Position numbers and translations under genes: made by a program. From JAYWIG01 sp043789035 (GTDB lineage: Bacteria; Pseudomonadota; Gammaproteobacteria; Burkholderiales; Burkholderiaceae_E), in the NCBI GenBank assembly GCA_043789035.1, contig JAYWIG010000166.1:1-49243 (forward strand): 49,243 nt of DNA, written 5' to 3'. Below the pieces are notes generated by a model. The model made no database searches. It was not told the DNA's origin and was given only the letters and a program-made list of their open reading frames with translations. Shown here one piece after another: positions 32,132 to 39,983 of the stretch; within the stretch, counting starts at the first letter, position 1, and each line of letters begins with the position of its first letter.

Positions 32132-34186
32132 TTAGAACTGCGCCCTTAACCCTAGGATCACCGTTCTACCGGGCATAGGAGCGATGTCTTTTAGGAACGA
32201 GGTGTGCTGTCTCACTGTCTGATTCAGCAGGTTCCGACCTTGCAAATACACTGTCGTCCCTTGCGTCCGGTTACCTAAGCGGTAGGCCAGCTCTGCATTA
32301 ACTAATGTGTAACCATCGGTAGTAGTTTCCTGCGAAGCTACTCTTGAAGCCCCCATGACCCTTAGAACTTGTGCATAACCGCTCCATGGATTTGTGGAAC
32401 GTGCATTGGCCGCGCCGTAACCATAATCCACTGTTATTCCAACTCTCATCGGCGACATTCTAGGAGGCGGGCCTTCCGAGGTGCCTGAACTTCCAATTAA
32501 GCGACCTCTGGCTACATCAGTAAACGCCCTCATTCCAAACGGCGAATTCGTAGGGCGCCATTGCGCTTCAATTTCTAGGCCGTGGAAAACTGCTCTCGAT
32601 TGCTGATACGCGACTTGCTTTAAATCACCGGCACCAGGGTCTTGTGCCGAATTGACGACGGAACCCATATCGTCTGTGCGATCGCCTACACCGTCGCCGT
32701 TGACATCTGTACTTTGCCCATAGACATAATTCTTAAAGCGATTTTGATAGCCAGTAATTTGGGCCTTAAATTGCGACGTTGGCGCGTATTGCAAACCTAT
32801 ATCGAAATTAAGAGACTTTTCTTTGGCCAGCTGCGGTGCGCCAATCTCAAAAGTACCGGTGGCGATGTGAGCACCGTTGGCAAACAGCTCTTCAACGACG
32901 GGTGCGCGTTCACTATGACTAGCTCTTAAAACAGTACCCCATGATTTGTTGAAAGGAATGTTTGAGCTAAAGCCATAACTATTTAAACCAAACGACCGAT
33001 TGCTAAAGCCAGAGGATTGATCTGGTGATATGCCAACCTTTTCATGGCGTGCCCCAAATTCAGTTCTAATGCTGCCAAACTTCTTTTCCGCAACATAATA
33101 AAGCGCTTGGAGCTTTGTTTTGGAGTTTGGTAAGTACGCTTCGTCGCCTGATACGGTTAAGTTTTTGTTCAATTGAGTGAAGCCTAAAATACCTCGGACT
33201 CCACCAATAGGGGAGTGTGTCATTTCGATGCGACTATCGCGACCGCTTTGGCGAAAATCTGTTCCTACTGCGTTCGTGCTGGCTTCAATTTCTTGATGCT
33301 GATAGCGGCCGTCGCTATGTCTGAGAGACAGGCTTTCTACCCCTTTAAATGGTTCGAAACTTTCAGCAACTAAATCAATTTTTCGTTGTTTCTGCTGCAG
33401 CACCACATCTGTTTCGGCAATAGCTCCATATCGACTGTTGGATGTGCCCACGCCTAAACCAATCATGCCCGAACTGCCAACAAATGATGTACCGACTGAA
33501 ACGCCGTCTGCTTTACTAAAACTGTTGGCTTGAACGCCAAGAGGGGTGCGGTAATCGCCTGCGGTTCTATCGAAGCCACCTAGGGAATAGTTAAGGCCGT
33601 TTTTGCCGCCCTGCGCCGAAAATCCAAAACTATTTTGTGCTCTAGTGCCCCCTTCCAAAAAAACCTGTGCACTTGAGTTTTTTAAGGCTTGTGTTGGTAT
33701 GCGGTTTGTCCTTACGTTGACCAACCCTCCGACGGCGCTCCCTCCATAAATGAGTGTTGCGGGGCCGCGAATGACTTCAATAGACTTTGCTGCAAGCGGA
33801 TTACTAGCGACAACATGGTCGGGACTAATTGCGGAGACATCAAAGGTATCGGACCCATTTTCTGTTATGCGAATTCTTGGACCATCTAGCCCGCGAATAA
33901 TAGGCCTACCCGCACCCTGCCCGAATCCGGTTGAGTGAACACCAGGGACAGCAGCCTCTAGCGTTTCGCCTAAAGTTGCTCTCCTAGCCTGGTTTAACTC
34001 TTCTCCTTTTAGTACCGAAATAGGCACGGTACTTTGGAGCTGCCCATCATTTAAAGGCGCCGCTTGGATTCGCACTTCCGTCACGGTTGATTCTTGCGCA
34101 ATGGCGACTGTTGGAATAGAAATTGCGCTTGCAAAAAGCGCCACGGTTGCGTTTGCGCGAAATGAGAAGTGAGGGTTTTTGTGCAT
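32132..34186 (-). CDS. TonB-dependent receptor, ZnuD-like (zinc uptake)
   Basis: Outer-membrane gated porin. The 684-aa protein has a signal peptide (cleavage after about residue 30, TVAIA/QES), a TonB-box-like region, then a plug domain with TLGETLEAAVPGVHSTGFG, GRPIIRGLDGPRIRI, ISPDHVVASNPLAAKSIEV and RGPATLIYGGSAVGGLVN, a pattern typical of ZnuD zinc receptors. The barrel ends GLRAQF with the required terminal Phe. Two strong palindromes lie 38-84 bp upstream of its start. No His-rich loop is evident, so the ligand is inferred mainly from plug similarity and operators. Confidence 0.82.
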   Translation of the reverse strand: MHKNPHFSFRANATVALFASAISIPTVAIAQESTVTEVRIQAAPLNDGQLQSTVPISVLKGEELNQARRATLGETLEAAVPGVHSTGFGQGAGRPIIRGLDGPRIRITENGSDTFDVSAISPDHVVASNPLAAKSIEVIRGPATLIYGGSAVGGLVNVRTNRIPTQALKNSSAQVFLEGGTRAQNSFGFSAQGGKNGLNYSLGGFDRTAGDYRTPLGVQANSFSKADGVSVGTSFVGSSGMIGLGVGTSNSRYGAIAETDVVLQQKQRKIDLVAESFEPFKGVESLSLRHSDGRYQHQEIEASTNAVGTDFRQSGRDSRIEMTHSPIGGVRGILGFTQLNKNLTVSGDEAYLPNSKTKLQALYYVAEKKFGSIRTEFGARHEKVGISPDQSSGFSNRSFGLNSYGFSSNIPFNKSWGTVLRASHSERAPVVEELFANGAHIATGTFEIGAPQLAKEKSLNFDIGLQYAPTSQFKAQITGYQNRFKNYVYGQSTDVNGDGVGDRTDDMGSVVNSAQDPGAGDLKQVAYQQSRAVFHGLEIEAQWRPTNSPFGMRAFTDVARGRLIGSSGTSEGPPPRMSPMRVGITVDYGYGAANARSTNPWSGYAQVLRVMGASRVASQETTTDGYTLVNAELAYRLGNRTQGTTVYLQGRNLLNQTVRQHTSFLKDIAPMPGRTVILGLRAQF

Positions 34187-34223
34187 TTTGTCTCGCTACG
34201 CTGTCAGGTAATCGTTGTTAAGC

Positions 34224-34244
34224 TAACGCAATTGTATTGCATTA
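34224..34244. promoter_or_regulatory. Zur-type operator 1, receptor gene promoter
   Basis: TAACGCAAT, 3-bp spacer, ATTGCATTA; a 9-3-9 palindrome with one mismatch. Its centre is 26 bp from that of operator 2. Confidence 0.65.
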
Positions 34245-34249
34245 GCATT

Positions 34250-34270
34250 TAATGCAATACGATTGCATTA
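34250..34270. promoter_or_regulatory. Zur-type operator 2, receptor gene promoter
   Basis: TAATGCAAT, spacer ACG, ATTGCATTA; a perfect 9-3-9 palindrome. The core AATGCAA/TTGCATT is the same as in the zur-like gene's promoter. The two sites lie between the receptor gene and the divergent STAS gene. Confidence 0.7.
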
Positions 34271-34411
34271 AACTTTCGTGTAAAACTGTAGCTTGGCTGG
34301 CCCGTGCGCACAGTTTTTTGCCGTTTATCCGTCAAAATGCGCCCTTAGCCTGTTCATGTATTCAGGTATTTACTGCGGTGCTAGACTCCCCCATCCCCAC
34401 AGAAATCACTT

Positions 34412-35965
34412 ATGTTTTCTTTATTTACACGCAAAGATAAAGCTTCTGAGAAAGAGCTTGAAAAAGAGTCTAGATCCGCTAAGCCAGAAATGGCTAAGGT
34501 GGCTGTTGCCTCTCAACCAAGTCCTGCGAACAACGATCAATCACATAGCGACCCACGATTAGCTAAATTAGCCGCTTCTTTGGCGGCAGAAACATCACCT
34601 GTGAAGGCCATGCCTTCAAAATTAGAACCTGTGCCGCAACGCCAGCGAGCGGTTGATCAAAATGAAGCTGCCCGCAGGACTACTGCGAGCATTGACGCGA
34701 TTGAATTTGAGATGATGGCCCCCAAGACTGGGAGCGGGCCTAAGATTGAAAAATCGGGCGATTTTGCTAAGATGCCTGAGGCTTTGATCGGTACTTCGAC
34801 CCCGGCGATTTCAGCAGCTGCACGCAAGGTGGCTACGGCGCTTCAGATGGAAGCTAGGTATGCACCGAACACATTGCCAAAGTTAGATCACAGTACGTCA
34901 ATCGTTTTGGGAGATACCTCCGGGGCACTGAATATCGACGTGTCTGGTACAACGTTACCGCCAATGATTGAGGAAGCCGCAATTTTGTATGCTAATGGGC
35001 AAACTAAAGAAGCTGTGGAAAGCCTCAAGCATGCCATTGGTTCTGGTGAATTAGAAAACCAAATACAAACCGCTTGGGTGATGTTGCTCGATGTTTATCA
35101 ATCGACTGGGCAGCGAGCTGATTTTGAAAATACAGCGCTTGATTATGCAGCGCGATTCGAAGCATCTCCGCCCGCATGGCAAGAGGAAACAAACCCAGAG
35201 CAAAAGCCCGAAGCGAAGAAAACCGCGATGGCTGCTTCGGTGATCTTCCCAGCCGCACTTGATGCTGAAATAAGCAAACAAATTGAACAACTTCAGAGAG
35301 GTTCAGCAACAAAACGAGAATTGCAACTCGATTTTGGTAATGCAAAATCCGCGACTTTAGAAGGCGCTGAGCTAATCTACAAAATATTTATGGCGTTTAA
35401 AAAGACGCAACGAGAAATTACGATTGCGCACGCAGATAGGCTGTTCGACGCTTTGATGTCTAGCTTAGAGGCGGGCCGTCGGGACAGCTCTGAAGCTGGC
35501 TGGTTGCTTGCCCTCGAAGCTTTGCGATTAATGAACCAACAGCAGCGCTTCGATGACGTTAGTATCGATTATTGCGTCACCTATGAAGTTTCACCGCCGC
35601 CCTGGGAGCCGATGCCTGTTTGGATTAAGCAAAGCCAAGGAACGACCTTGGCAAAGCTAGAGTCAGCCCCTAAATCGGGTGCGGAAGGCAATTCGTTCGC
35701 AGTGCGTGGTGATTTAGTTGGCCCAATTGCCTCCGAGCTTGCAGAGCTAAGGGCTTACTCTCAAAGTGCTGCTTCAGTTGTAATCGATTGCCGAGAGTTG
35801 CGACGCGTCGATTTCACCGCAGCCGGTGAATTGCTCAATGTGGTGGCAACTTTACGTGCCAATGGCAAGCAAGTGTTGTTTGTTGAGCCAAATTGGATGG
35901 TGCTTGCACTCATGGTAGTCATGGGCTTACATGACTTAGCAGAGATTCGCCGTCGTAAAATCTAA
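34412..35965 (+). CDS. Double STAS-like domain protein upstream of hslVU
   Basis: A 517-aa protein of unknown role. Residues 1-170 are charged and Ala-rich, probably disordered. A helical repeat (about 190-250, ending FEASPPAWQ) is followed by a STAS-like segment (ELQLDFGNAKSATLEGAEL), a second helical repeat ending YEVSPPPWEP, and a clearer C-terminal STAS domain (SVVIDCRELRRVDFTAAGEL, then GKQVLFVEPN). So the protein looks like two repeat-plus-STAS units. STAS domains mediate regulated protein contacts, as in anti-anti-sigma factors. It lies 47 bp before hslV, a position seen in other Burkholderiales. Confidence 0.75.
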   Translation: MFSLFTRKDKASEKELEKESRSAKPEMAKVAVASQPSPANNDQSHSDPRLAKLAASLAAETSPVKAMPSKLEPVPQRQRAVDQNEAARRTTASIDAIEFEMMAPKTGSGPKIEKSGDFAKMPEALIGTSTPAISAAARKVATALQMEARYAPNTLPKLDHSTSIVLGDTSGALNIDVSGTTLPPMIEEAAILYANGQTKEAVESLKHAIGSGELENQIQTAWVMLLDVYQSTGQRADFENTALDYAARFEASPPAWQEETNPEQKPEAKKTAMAASVIFPAALDAEISKQIEQLQRGSATKRELQLDFGNAKSATLEGAELIYKIFMAFKKTQREITIAHADRLFDALMSSLEAGRRDSSEAGWLLALEALRLMNQQQRFDDVSIDYCVTYEVSPPPWEPMPVWIKQSQGTTLAKLESAPKSGAEGNSFAVRGDLVGPIASELAELRAYSQSAASVVIDCRELRRVDFTAAGELLNVVATLRANGKQVLFVEPNWMVLALMVVMGLHDLAEIRRRKI

Positions 35966-36012
35966 AATTCTTTAGATTTCTCAATTCACTCATTCATCAG
36001 TAAAGGCTCTCC

Positions 36013-36549
36013 ATGGAGCAGTATCACGGCACGACTATTGTGTCCGTTCGGCGTGGCAACTCGGTTGCGCTGGGTGGCGATGGTCAGGTAACGCTTGGAA
36101 GCATCGTCATCAAGGCTTCTGCTAAAAAAGTACGGCGCTTGTATAACGGCAAAGTCTTAGCTGGTTTTGCTGGTGGTACTGCCGATGCGTTTACGCTCTT
36201 TGAGCGATTCGAATCAAAACTCGAAAAGCATTCTGGCCACTTGGTGCGGTCCGCTGTTGATTTGGCCAAAGATTGGCGAACCGACAGGATGTTGCGCCGA
36301 CTAGAAGCTATGCTCGCCGTTGCAGATCGTGATCACTCGCTCATCATCACGGGCAACGGCGATGTGCTTGAGCCAGAGCATGGCCTGATTGCTATTGGTA
36401 GCGGTGGGCCGTATGCTCAAGCTGCTGCAAAGGCCTTGCTTGATGAAACCGAGCTCTCACCCAAAATCATCATTAGTAAAGCCCTTAGTATTGCCGCTGA
36501 TATATGCATCTACACCAATCATAACCATACGATTGAAACGCTCGAATGA
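36013..36549 (+). CDS. hslV: ATP-dependent protease subunit HslV
   Basis: Peptidase ring of the HslVU (ClpYQ) protease. The 178-aa protein begins MEQYHGTTIVSVRRG; processing exposes the catalytic Thr at TTIVSV. GDGQVTLG, VLAGFAGGTADAFTL, and IGSGGPYAQAAA are family motifs. It overlaps hslU by 4 bp, as usual. Confidence 0.97.
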   Translation: MEQYHGTTIVSVRRGNSVALGGDGQVTLGSIVIKASAKKVRRLYNGKVLAGFAGGTADAFTLFERFESKLEKHSGHLVRSAVDLAKDWRTDRMLRRLEAMLAVADRDHSLIITGNGDVLEPEHGLIAIGSGGPYAQAAAKALLDETELSPKIIISKALSIAADICIYTNHNHTIETLE

Positions 36550-37889
36550 CATCCATGACACCTTCCGAAATTGTTTCGGAACTCGATAAAAACATTATTG
36601 GTCAACAACGAGCGAAGCGTTCGGTCGCTATTGCTTTGCGAAATCGCTGGCGTAGACAACAGGTATCAGAACCTTTACGTCATGAGATTACGCCGAAAAA
36701 TATTTTGATGATTGGGCCCACGGGCGTTGGCAAAACTGAAATTGCAAGGCGGCTGGCAAAACTAGCCAATGCACCTTTTGTAAAAGTTGAAGCGACAAAG
36801 TTTACGGAGGTTGGTTATGTTGGCCGCGATGTAGATACGATTATTCGCGACCTCGCTGAAATTGGTATTAAACAAACTCGTGAACTCGAGATGAAGAAAG
36901 TTCGCGCGCGAGCATTGGATGCTGCCGAAGACAGAGTGTTAGACATTCTGGTGCCACCCTCTCGCGATCGAGAGATGGGTTTTTCAACGGTCACCAATGC
37001 TGGTGGCGCTGAGGAAACAGGTACTCGCCAGAAGTTTCGTAAGAAGTTGCGCGAGGGTGAGCTCGACGATAAGGAAATCGAAGTCGAAGTCACGCAAGGC
37101 TCACCTGCAATGGAATTGATGGGCCCAGCCGGCATGGAAGAAATGACGCAGCAGTTGCAGTCGATGTTTTCAAATTTGCCTGGCAAGAAAAAGGCTCGTA
37201 AATTAAAGGTCAAAGAAGCCATCAAATTATTAGCTGACGAAGAAGCGGCAAAGTTGATTAACGAAGATGAAGTTAAAGCTGCAGCTCTGATCAACATTGA
37301 GCAAAACGGCATCGTGTTTATTGATGAGATTGACAAAATTGCAACTCGCTCCGAAACCGGTGGTGCCGATGTTTCTCGTCAAGGTGTGCAAAGAGATTTG
37401 CTTCCATTAGTCGAGGGAACGACCGTGAATACCAAGTACGGCGTGATCAAAACCGATCATATTTTGTTTATCGCATCCGGTGCATTTCACCTCGCCAAGC
37501 CTAGTGACTTGATTCCAGAGTTACAAGGGCGCTTCCCGATTCGGGTAGAGCTTGACTCGTTGTCTGCCGCCGACTTCGAGCGCATTCTGACTGAGACGAA
37601 TTCCAGCCTCACTAAGCAATACATCGCGTTGTTAGCGACCGAAGATGTGCATGTGAGTTTTACCGAAGGTGGAGTGAAGAAGTTGGCAGAGATTGCATTC
37701 TCGGTGAACGAAAAAACCGAGAATATCGGTGCCCGCCGCTTATACACTGTGATGGAAAAGTTACTTGAAGAAGTGTCTTATAACGCTTCGAATTCGGGTG
37801 CCTCACTGGTTGAAGTTACCGCCGAGTTTGTAGAAGAGCGTTTGGGTTCGCTGGCGGGCAGTGAAGATCTTTCGCGCTACATTTTGTAG
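36546..37889 (+). CDS. hslU: HslU ATPase subunit
   Basis: AAA+ unfoldase that feeds HslV. The 447-aa protein has Walker A GPTGVGKTEIARRL (about 58-71), the pore motif KFTEVGYVGRDV, Walker B IVFIDEIDKIA, and the sensor/arginine region IPELQGRFPIRVEL. The C-terminus ends LSRYIL, the tail that docks into HslV. Coupled to hslV by a 4-bp overlap. Confidence 0.97.
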   Translation: MTSMTPSEIVSELDKNIIGQQRAKRSVAIALRNRWRRQQVSEPLRHEITPKNILMIGPTGVGKTEIARRLAKLANAPFVKVEATKFTEVGYVGRDVDTIIRDLAEIGIKQTRELEMKKVRARALDAAEDRVLDILVPPSRDREMGFSTVTNAGGAEETGTRQKFRKKLREGELDDKEIEVEVTQGSPAMELMGPAGMEEMTQQLQSMFSNLPGKKKARKLKVKEAIKLLADEEAAKLINEDEVKAAALINIEQNGIVFIDEIDKIATRSETGGADVSRQGVQRDLLPLVEGTTVNTKYGVIKTDHILFIASGAFHLAKPSDLIPELQGRFPIRVELDSLSAADFERILTETNSSLTKQYIALLATEDVHVSFTEGGVKKLAEIAFSVNEKTENIGARRLYTVMEKLLEEVSYNASNSGASLVEVTAEFVEERLGSLAGSEDLSRYIL

Positions 37890-37898
37890 GATTTATAT

Positions 37899-38093
37899 AT
37901 GAGCCAAAGCGCGCGACGAAAGAAACTTAAGCTGCCCTCGGTCATGTTGCCCGCGACCACACCTCGCAATCCGCTGGTCGCATTGGCCATGACACGCAAG
38001 GCGGGTAAGCACGAGGTGAGTAAATCAACGCAGCGACGAAAGGCTGCTCGGGCTGCTCGCATTGAAGCAGAGAGTACATTAACTAAGCGTTAA
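37899..38093 (+). CDS. Small basic protein (64 aa), hypothetical
   Basis: Starts 9 bp after hslU and is rich in Lys and Arg (SQSARRKKLKL; NPLVALAMTRKAGKHE; STQRRKAARAARIE). The NPLVALAMxRKAGKH pattern looks like a small family seen in betaproteobacteria, but I cannot name a function; nucleic-acid binding is plausible from the charge. Its last 11 bp overlap the phosphatase gene on the other strand. Confidence 0.6.
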   Translation: MSQSARRKKLKLPSVMLPATTPRNPLVALAMTRKAGKHEVSKSTQRRKAARAARIEAESTLTKR

Positions 38094-38652
38094 TAACAAA
38101 CACTTCGACAGTATCGCCGTAGTCAAACTTTAGCTTTAAATCATCCTGAGGGTTTAGTGCCTCACCTTTTAAAAGAGTGGGCGCGGTTTGCAACACTCCG
38201 GCATGGCAAAACACTGCTAGGTAATCCTGAGCTGTAGGTCGGTGCCTTTGCTTTACCGATGTAATCAATTCGCGCACAGCCGCCGAACTTCTATCGCCAA
38301 GTTGCTGTACGGATTCACCGTTGGGCGCGGCAAAGTGCAGCGTATTGGCTGCCCAGCCATCAATTTGTTCACGTGGAATATCTTTCCAAGCGCGATTTTC
38401 CCAATCACCAAAATTCATCTCCATTAAATCGCGATGAATCATCGGCTCGGGCCAGCCTTGCGCATGCATCCCCATCGCCAAATGATGGGCGCGTATCAAA
38501 GGGCTTGATGCACAAGCTAAAGGCTTAGGTAGGCCTTGTAGTTTCTCAAGCACCCGTTGCATATCGATTTGATCCGCAGGAATGTCGAGCTGCCCGTAAC
38601 AAACGCCAGGTTCAATCACGGGCTTAGGGTGGCGAATAAAAATAACTCTCAA
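38083..38652 (-). CDS. Histidine phosphatase family protein, CobC-like
   Basis: A 189-aa phosphohistidine-type phosphatase. It has FIRHPKPVIEPGVCYGQLDIP at the start (residues 4-24; the phosphorylated His follows R), a central MEMNFGDWENRAW and FCHAGVLQTA with the second catalytic His. CYGQ-D is typical of alpha-ribazole phosphatase (CobC) of the B12 pathway, but no other cobalamin genes are in the window, so a general role is possible. Confidence 0.8.
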   Translation of the reverse strand: MRVIFIRHPKPVIEPGVCYGQLDIPADQIDMQRVLEKLQGLPKPLACASSPLIRAHHLAMGMHAQGWPEPMIHRDLMEMNFGDWENRAWKDIPREQIDGWAANTLHFAAPNGESVQQLGDRSSAAVRELITSVKQRHRPTAQDYLAVFCHAGVLQTAPTLLKGEALNPQDDLKLKFDYGDTVEVFVINA

Positions 38653-38656
38653 AGAC

Positions 38657-39022
38657 TTACTTCAAGCTTGACAAGTTGGCGGTGCGAATCAAGCGATTTT
38701 CTTGCGCAACCACGATATCGACTGTGGCAGCTAGATAGGCCGGAAAATCGGGGTGTGTATCGCGTGCTTTGCCACGGCGTTCATAGTCAGCCATATCGTC
38801 ATAACCCCAGAAGTGAACGAGCTGGTTCAACTCCCCAACATAGCTTGTATAAATTCCAATAGGGCGGCCGAGTGTGGCGATTAGTACGGGCATGCCTAGT
38901 CGATCAAGAATTTCCAAGAACTTCGGCATTAAGCGTGGCTTGATGGTGTATACCCGGTGATCGACTAATGGCTTATTAAAAGGAGCAGGAATAATGATTG
39001 GGCTAGTGGATTCGATGGACAT
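38657..39022 (-). CDS. NIPSNAP family protein
   Basis: A 121-aa ferredoxin-like-fold protein with LVDHRVYTIKPRLMPKFLE, LGRPIGIYTSYVGELNQLVHFWGYDD and KARDTHPDFPAYL, all NIPSNAP motifs. Function in bacteria is not established. It lies 4 bp upstream of the phosphatase gene and is likely co-transcribed with it. Confidence 0.85.
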   Translation of the reverse strand: MSIESTSPIIIPAPFNKPLVDHRVYTIKPRLMPKFLEILDRLGMPVLIATLGRPIGIYTSYVGELNQLVHFWGYDDMADYERRGKARDTHPDFPAYLAATVDIVVAQENRLIRTANLSSLK

Positions 39023-39060
39023 TTTCTAATTTTCTAATCAATGGTTAATTGTCGAGTGGC

Positions 39061-39585
39061 TTATGATCGCGTTGCTTGAACCCATTGTATAAGCGCTTGC
39101 TGTCTTTTTTCGTCGATGTTTAGCGTTTGAATTCGTTCAATTAAAACTGCATGATCAACGAACTTATGTCGCAGGAGTTCGCTCACGAATAACCAGTCTT
39201 TATCTCGCCCGGCAGCGAGTTTGGAGGCCGCGAGATCGGTGGGGTCTAGGCAAAGACCAATCTTAAGATCGGTGTTTTCATTTTGAATTTTTACTAATCG
39301 CGATTGCCAGTCCTTCGGTAAAATCGCCGTCGTCGGGCCAACACCTTGAGCGTAGTATCCGAAGCGATCATGAAATGGAGACAGCTCACCTATTGAACCG
39401 TCAATCAGGTCTGCAAGTTCTGGGTCGTTAAGCGGATAAAAATCTGCCTCCATAGACTGCAGCAATGCAGCCGGCGCATATGGCTGCGCTCCTAAAATTG
39501 ATTGGCTACCAATAATCACAAACTCATATTGGTTTGTAATAGCTGCCGCCGCGCGAATTAAATGCTCAAGTTCTTTACGCTGCAT
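39061..39585 (-). CDS. DUF6036-type nucleotidyltransferase-like protein, putative toxin partner
   Basis: A 174-aa protein with YEFVIIGSQSILG, then SMEADFYP about 20 residues later. This resembles the G-S and D-x-D-like parts of nucleotidyltransferase-fold proteins, including AbiEii/MNT toxins, with DPTDLAASKLAAGRDKDWLFV further on, a signature common to AbiEii-like and DUF6036 proteins. It overlaps the upstream small gene by 11 bp, so the two form one unit. The pairing resembles toxin-antitoxin or abortive-infection modules, but no activity can be inferred with confidence. Confidence 0.65.
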   Translation of the reverse strand: MQRKELEHLIRAAAAITNQYEFVIIGSQSILGAQPYAPAALLQSMEADFYPLNDPELADLIDGSIGELSPFHDRFGYYAQGVGPTTAILPKDWQSRLVKIQNENTDLKIGLCLDPTDLAASKLAAGRDKDWLFVSELLRHKFVDHAVLIERIQTLNIDEKRQQALIQWVQATRS

Positions 39586-39898
39586 GGCGACTGCGGAAAT
39601 CCTTGAGAGCTTTAAAGCGCTCTTGGTTAGTTAGTACTTTCGTGAACGGAGACGCCTGCCTAAGAGCTGCCCCACGCTCTGAGTCTTCGATTGCGGCAGC
39701 CAAGCATGTCTCTATGCCTTCATCGGCGAGCTTTTGCCATTGCGTGACATAGGGCTGTGAACTTTCGCTAACTGTTAACTTCCAGCGCGCCAACGTTGTC
39801 TGCACCGAATCAAATAGCTCTGGTTTGTCGCGAATTTTTGCGCAAATAAGTACATGTAGAGCTAAGCTGCGTTGATCGATTTCTTGGTGGGTTCTCAT
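39575..39898 (-). CDS. Small partner of the DUF6036-type gene (putative antitoxin)
   Basis: A 107-aa soluble protein starting MRTHQEIDQRSLALHVLI and ending in SPFTKVLTNQERFKALKDFR. I recognise no named domain. Its compact charged helices, small size, position as first gene and 11-bp overlap with the nucleotidyltransferase-like gene fit an antitoxin or a regulatory partner. The start is an ATG shortly after the stop of the flavoprotein gene, in the same orientation (85-bp gap). Confidence 0.6.
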   Translation of the reverse strand: MRTHQEIDQRSLALHVLICAKIRDKPELFDSVQTTLARWKLTVSESSQPYVTQWQKLADEGIETCLAAAIEDSERGAALRQASPFTKVLTNQERFKALKDFRSRHAA

Positions 39899-39983
39899 GG
39901 GTTTGGATTCACAGTTGTTCGATTATCGTCTACAACCAATGCCTAATTCAACCCCGCAGCAAGTAAACGATGTGAATCAAACA

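Noticed and set aside
36815..37336. 173-aa minus-strand frame
   Set aside because: Antisense to hslU; no motifs.
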